From the NCBI GenBank assembly GCA_964017155.1, contig OZ024861.1, positions 23,644,713-23,708,712 of the forward strand: a stretch of 64,000 bases of DNA. The letters are read 5' to 3'. Made by a program: the position numbers and the translations under genes. This document shows positions 62,750 to 64,000 of this stretch, in pieces; within the stretch, counting starts at the first letter, position 1; each line of letters starts with the position of its first letter. Source of the stretch: Oasisia sp. SBJ-2009 (taxonomy: Eukaryota; Annelida; Polychaeta; Sabellida; Siboglinidae). The notes under the pieces were generated by a model. The model was given only the letters and a program-made list of their open reading frames with translations, was not told the origin of the DNA and made no database searches.

Positions 62750-63285
62750 CATTAAACAGGTTGTCATGAGTCACTGCTGTTCCAATCCACTGAGAATCTG
62801 AGGCACTACTCAAACCCAGTTTGCCTGAAGAAATTTACAAGGGATTCCCACTGCCTACGGAAGCCAGAGAGATGGATCATGGGGGACATCCTGACCCTGT
62901 TTTACTGTTTTTGGGGTACTGCTGGAGGTTGTGATGAGTCTCAAAGGTGTGCACTTATTTTTGTGTTAATACAAGCCTCTGTTAACCACTGTTAATTCAC
63001 CCTATGTGGATTAACAGTGGACAAAACTCAATCCAAATCTGCTCTTGTAGTGAGTCTACTTGCACTGATCAATGAGCGTGTATCTGACCGGATTTGTAAC
63101 ACAACACACGCATCAGTTCACCAGCTGGTGGATTGAGAGATCAATACCGTGTATACAATCAACAGTTAACAGGACACATGGCCACTCGCCACTTCTTATA
63201 CAGCCTAGTTGGTGTGACTGACCACGGGAGGGCTGGATGTGAACACACCACGATCCACCTGGTGGAACGGTTCCTTTAGTATAGA
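62750..63285. other. upstream region, no feature seen
   Basis: No coding match or repeat identified. Confidence 0.5.
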
Positions 63286-63287
63286 CC

Positions 63288-63397
63288 ATAAGGTGGAATA
63301 AATCAGTCGATAAGGTGGAATAAATCAGTCGATAAGGTGGAATAAATCAGTCGATAAGGTGGAATAAACCAGTCGATAAGGTGCAATAAATCAGTCT
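63288..63397. repeat. 22-bp tandem repeat, 5 copies
   Basis: Unit GATAAGGTGGAATAAATCAG plus TC, starting from ATAAGGTGGAATAAATCAGTC; nearly perfect. Confidence 0.95.
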
Positions 63398-63399
63398 CA

Positions 63400-64000
63400 T
63401 TTGGAAGTTTCTAGGAAGTCTCAAAGGATGTTGGATATTATATACTAGTCAGCCAGAAGTTGCAGATATGAAAATGAAACCCCAAAATGTAACCATGCTG
63501 GGTGTCTGTCATAGTATGTTAGGAGCTTCCACGATTCATTGACTATGTGTGCTGTCTGCCGGTACTTACACATGTACAGGGATTATGGTGTGTTGTGTGT
63601 ATGTACATCATTATGTTACATCTTTCATGAGTCATGTTGTCCCATTGGGACAACACCTAAACTCAGTTTCCCTGTTGGATCAGGTAAGATTTACTCTGTC
63701 TGCAGATGGAGCCTAAATGAGGCACAGATCTTTGGGCTGCACAGTCTGTGTCAGACTCCTTCCTAGTTGCTCTTAGCTGTGTCTTGAAATTAGTAGGGGT
63801 AAGTTTATGTTATTTGAGATATTTACCAAGTTCGTTGATGCTCCCAACATGCCCACTCTCAACATCATTATTTTTAATGTTTACACTGGATATCCTATAC
63901 ATTCATCATAGCTTGACGTTTGGTACATGAATGACAAAGGCAGCAGCTTAGGAGAAAATTGTTGTTCAGAGACAGCACAACTACAGGGATTACTCACCAT
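63400..64000. other. right edge, possible splice donor at the very end
   Basis: On the minus strand the window begins ATGGTGAGTAATCCC. ATG|GTGAGTAAT is a perfect donor consensus, so an exon could end at about 63998-64000, for instance a distal 5' exon of sif. Too little sequence is present to decide. Nothing else seen. Confidence 0.2.

Noticed and set aside
60200..62801. Open frames of 264-473 codons with VVTAR, GGHCQ, TLAVT or CLWLCLQCV repeats
   Set aside because: Translations of 15-bp and 23-bp tandem arrays, open in all frames; no evidence of a gene.

Overview
This is a window of animal (metazoan) nuclear DNA, not a prokaryotic locus. It is AT-rich, has GT-AG introns, and carries tRNA-derived SINEs, LINE remnants, TTAA-flanked DNA transposons and an exceptional load of tandem repeats. 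The one protein-coding gene I can support is on the minus strand. It is an orthologue of Drosophila still life (sif) / vertebrate TIAM1-TIAM2, a Rac-specific guanine nucleotide exchange factor. The N-terminus (MGNK start, WH1/EVH1-like module) resembles still life more than vertebrate TIAM1. I think the host is a lophotrochozoan, perhaps a mollusc, but that is inference from the gene form and the repeat types.

The gene runs from its ATG at 50613 leftwards past base 1. By hand-splicing I recovered 22 coding exons (about 4.2 kb, about 1398 codons). All have GT-AG boundaries and all intron phases match, so the reading frame is unbroken from the start Met to the end of the DH domain. Domain order is: N-myristoylation-type start, WH1-like module (exons 1-3), long disordered linker (exons 4-8), first PH domain with coiled-coil/Ex extension (exons 9-13), Ras-binding domain (exon 14), PDZ (exons 15-16), linker (exon 17) and catalytic DH/RhoGEF domain (exons 18-22). 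The second PH domain and the stop codon lie beyond the left edge.

Introns occupy most of 1-50.5 kb and are filled with tandem arrays: an 18-22 bp array (86-780), 27 bp (6960-7552), a GACC tetranucleotide (7760-7960), 17 bp (9600-10115), 32 bp (10245-10950), 23 bp (18228-18566), about 20 bp (19030-19735), 20 bp (21415-22840), 34-36 bp (30425-35335) and 42 bp (45455-49795). Mobile elements in the introns include four copies of one TTAA-flanked MITE of about 340 bp, SINEs, three LINE 3' ends and another MITE. The region 50.6-64 kb is upstream of the first coding exon. It holds a Kolobok-like element with a decayed THAP domain, a SINE, and five further arrays (54.5, 58.5, 59.0, 60.5 and 61.5 kb). 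I found no second gene there.

The most unusual feature is that several arrays are built from the gene's own splice junctions. At exon 11 (22831) the 20-bp unit is the last 8 exonic bases plus the 5' splice site, repeated about 70 times. At exon 14 (18558) the 23-bp unit is the last 10 exonic bases plus the donor, repeated about 14 times. At exon 19 (5584) degenerate copies of the acceptor/exon start run into the intron. The 34-bp array in intron 4 carries a pyrimidine-rich CAG acceptor-like motif in about 140 copies. The many long open frames over the arrays are by-products of repeat periodicity and are not genes.
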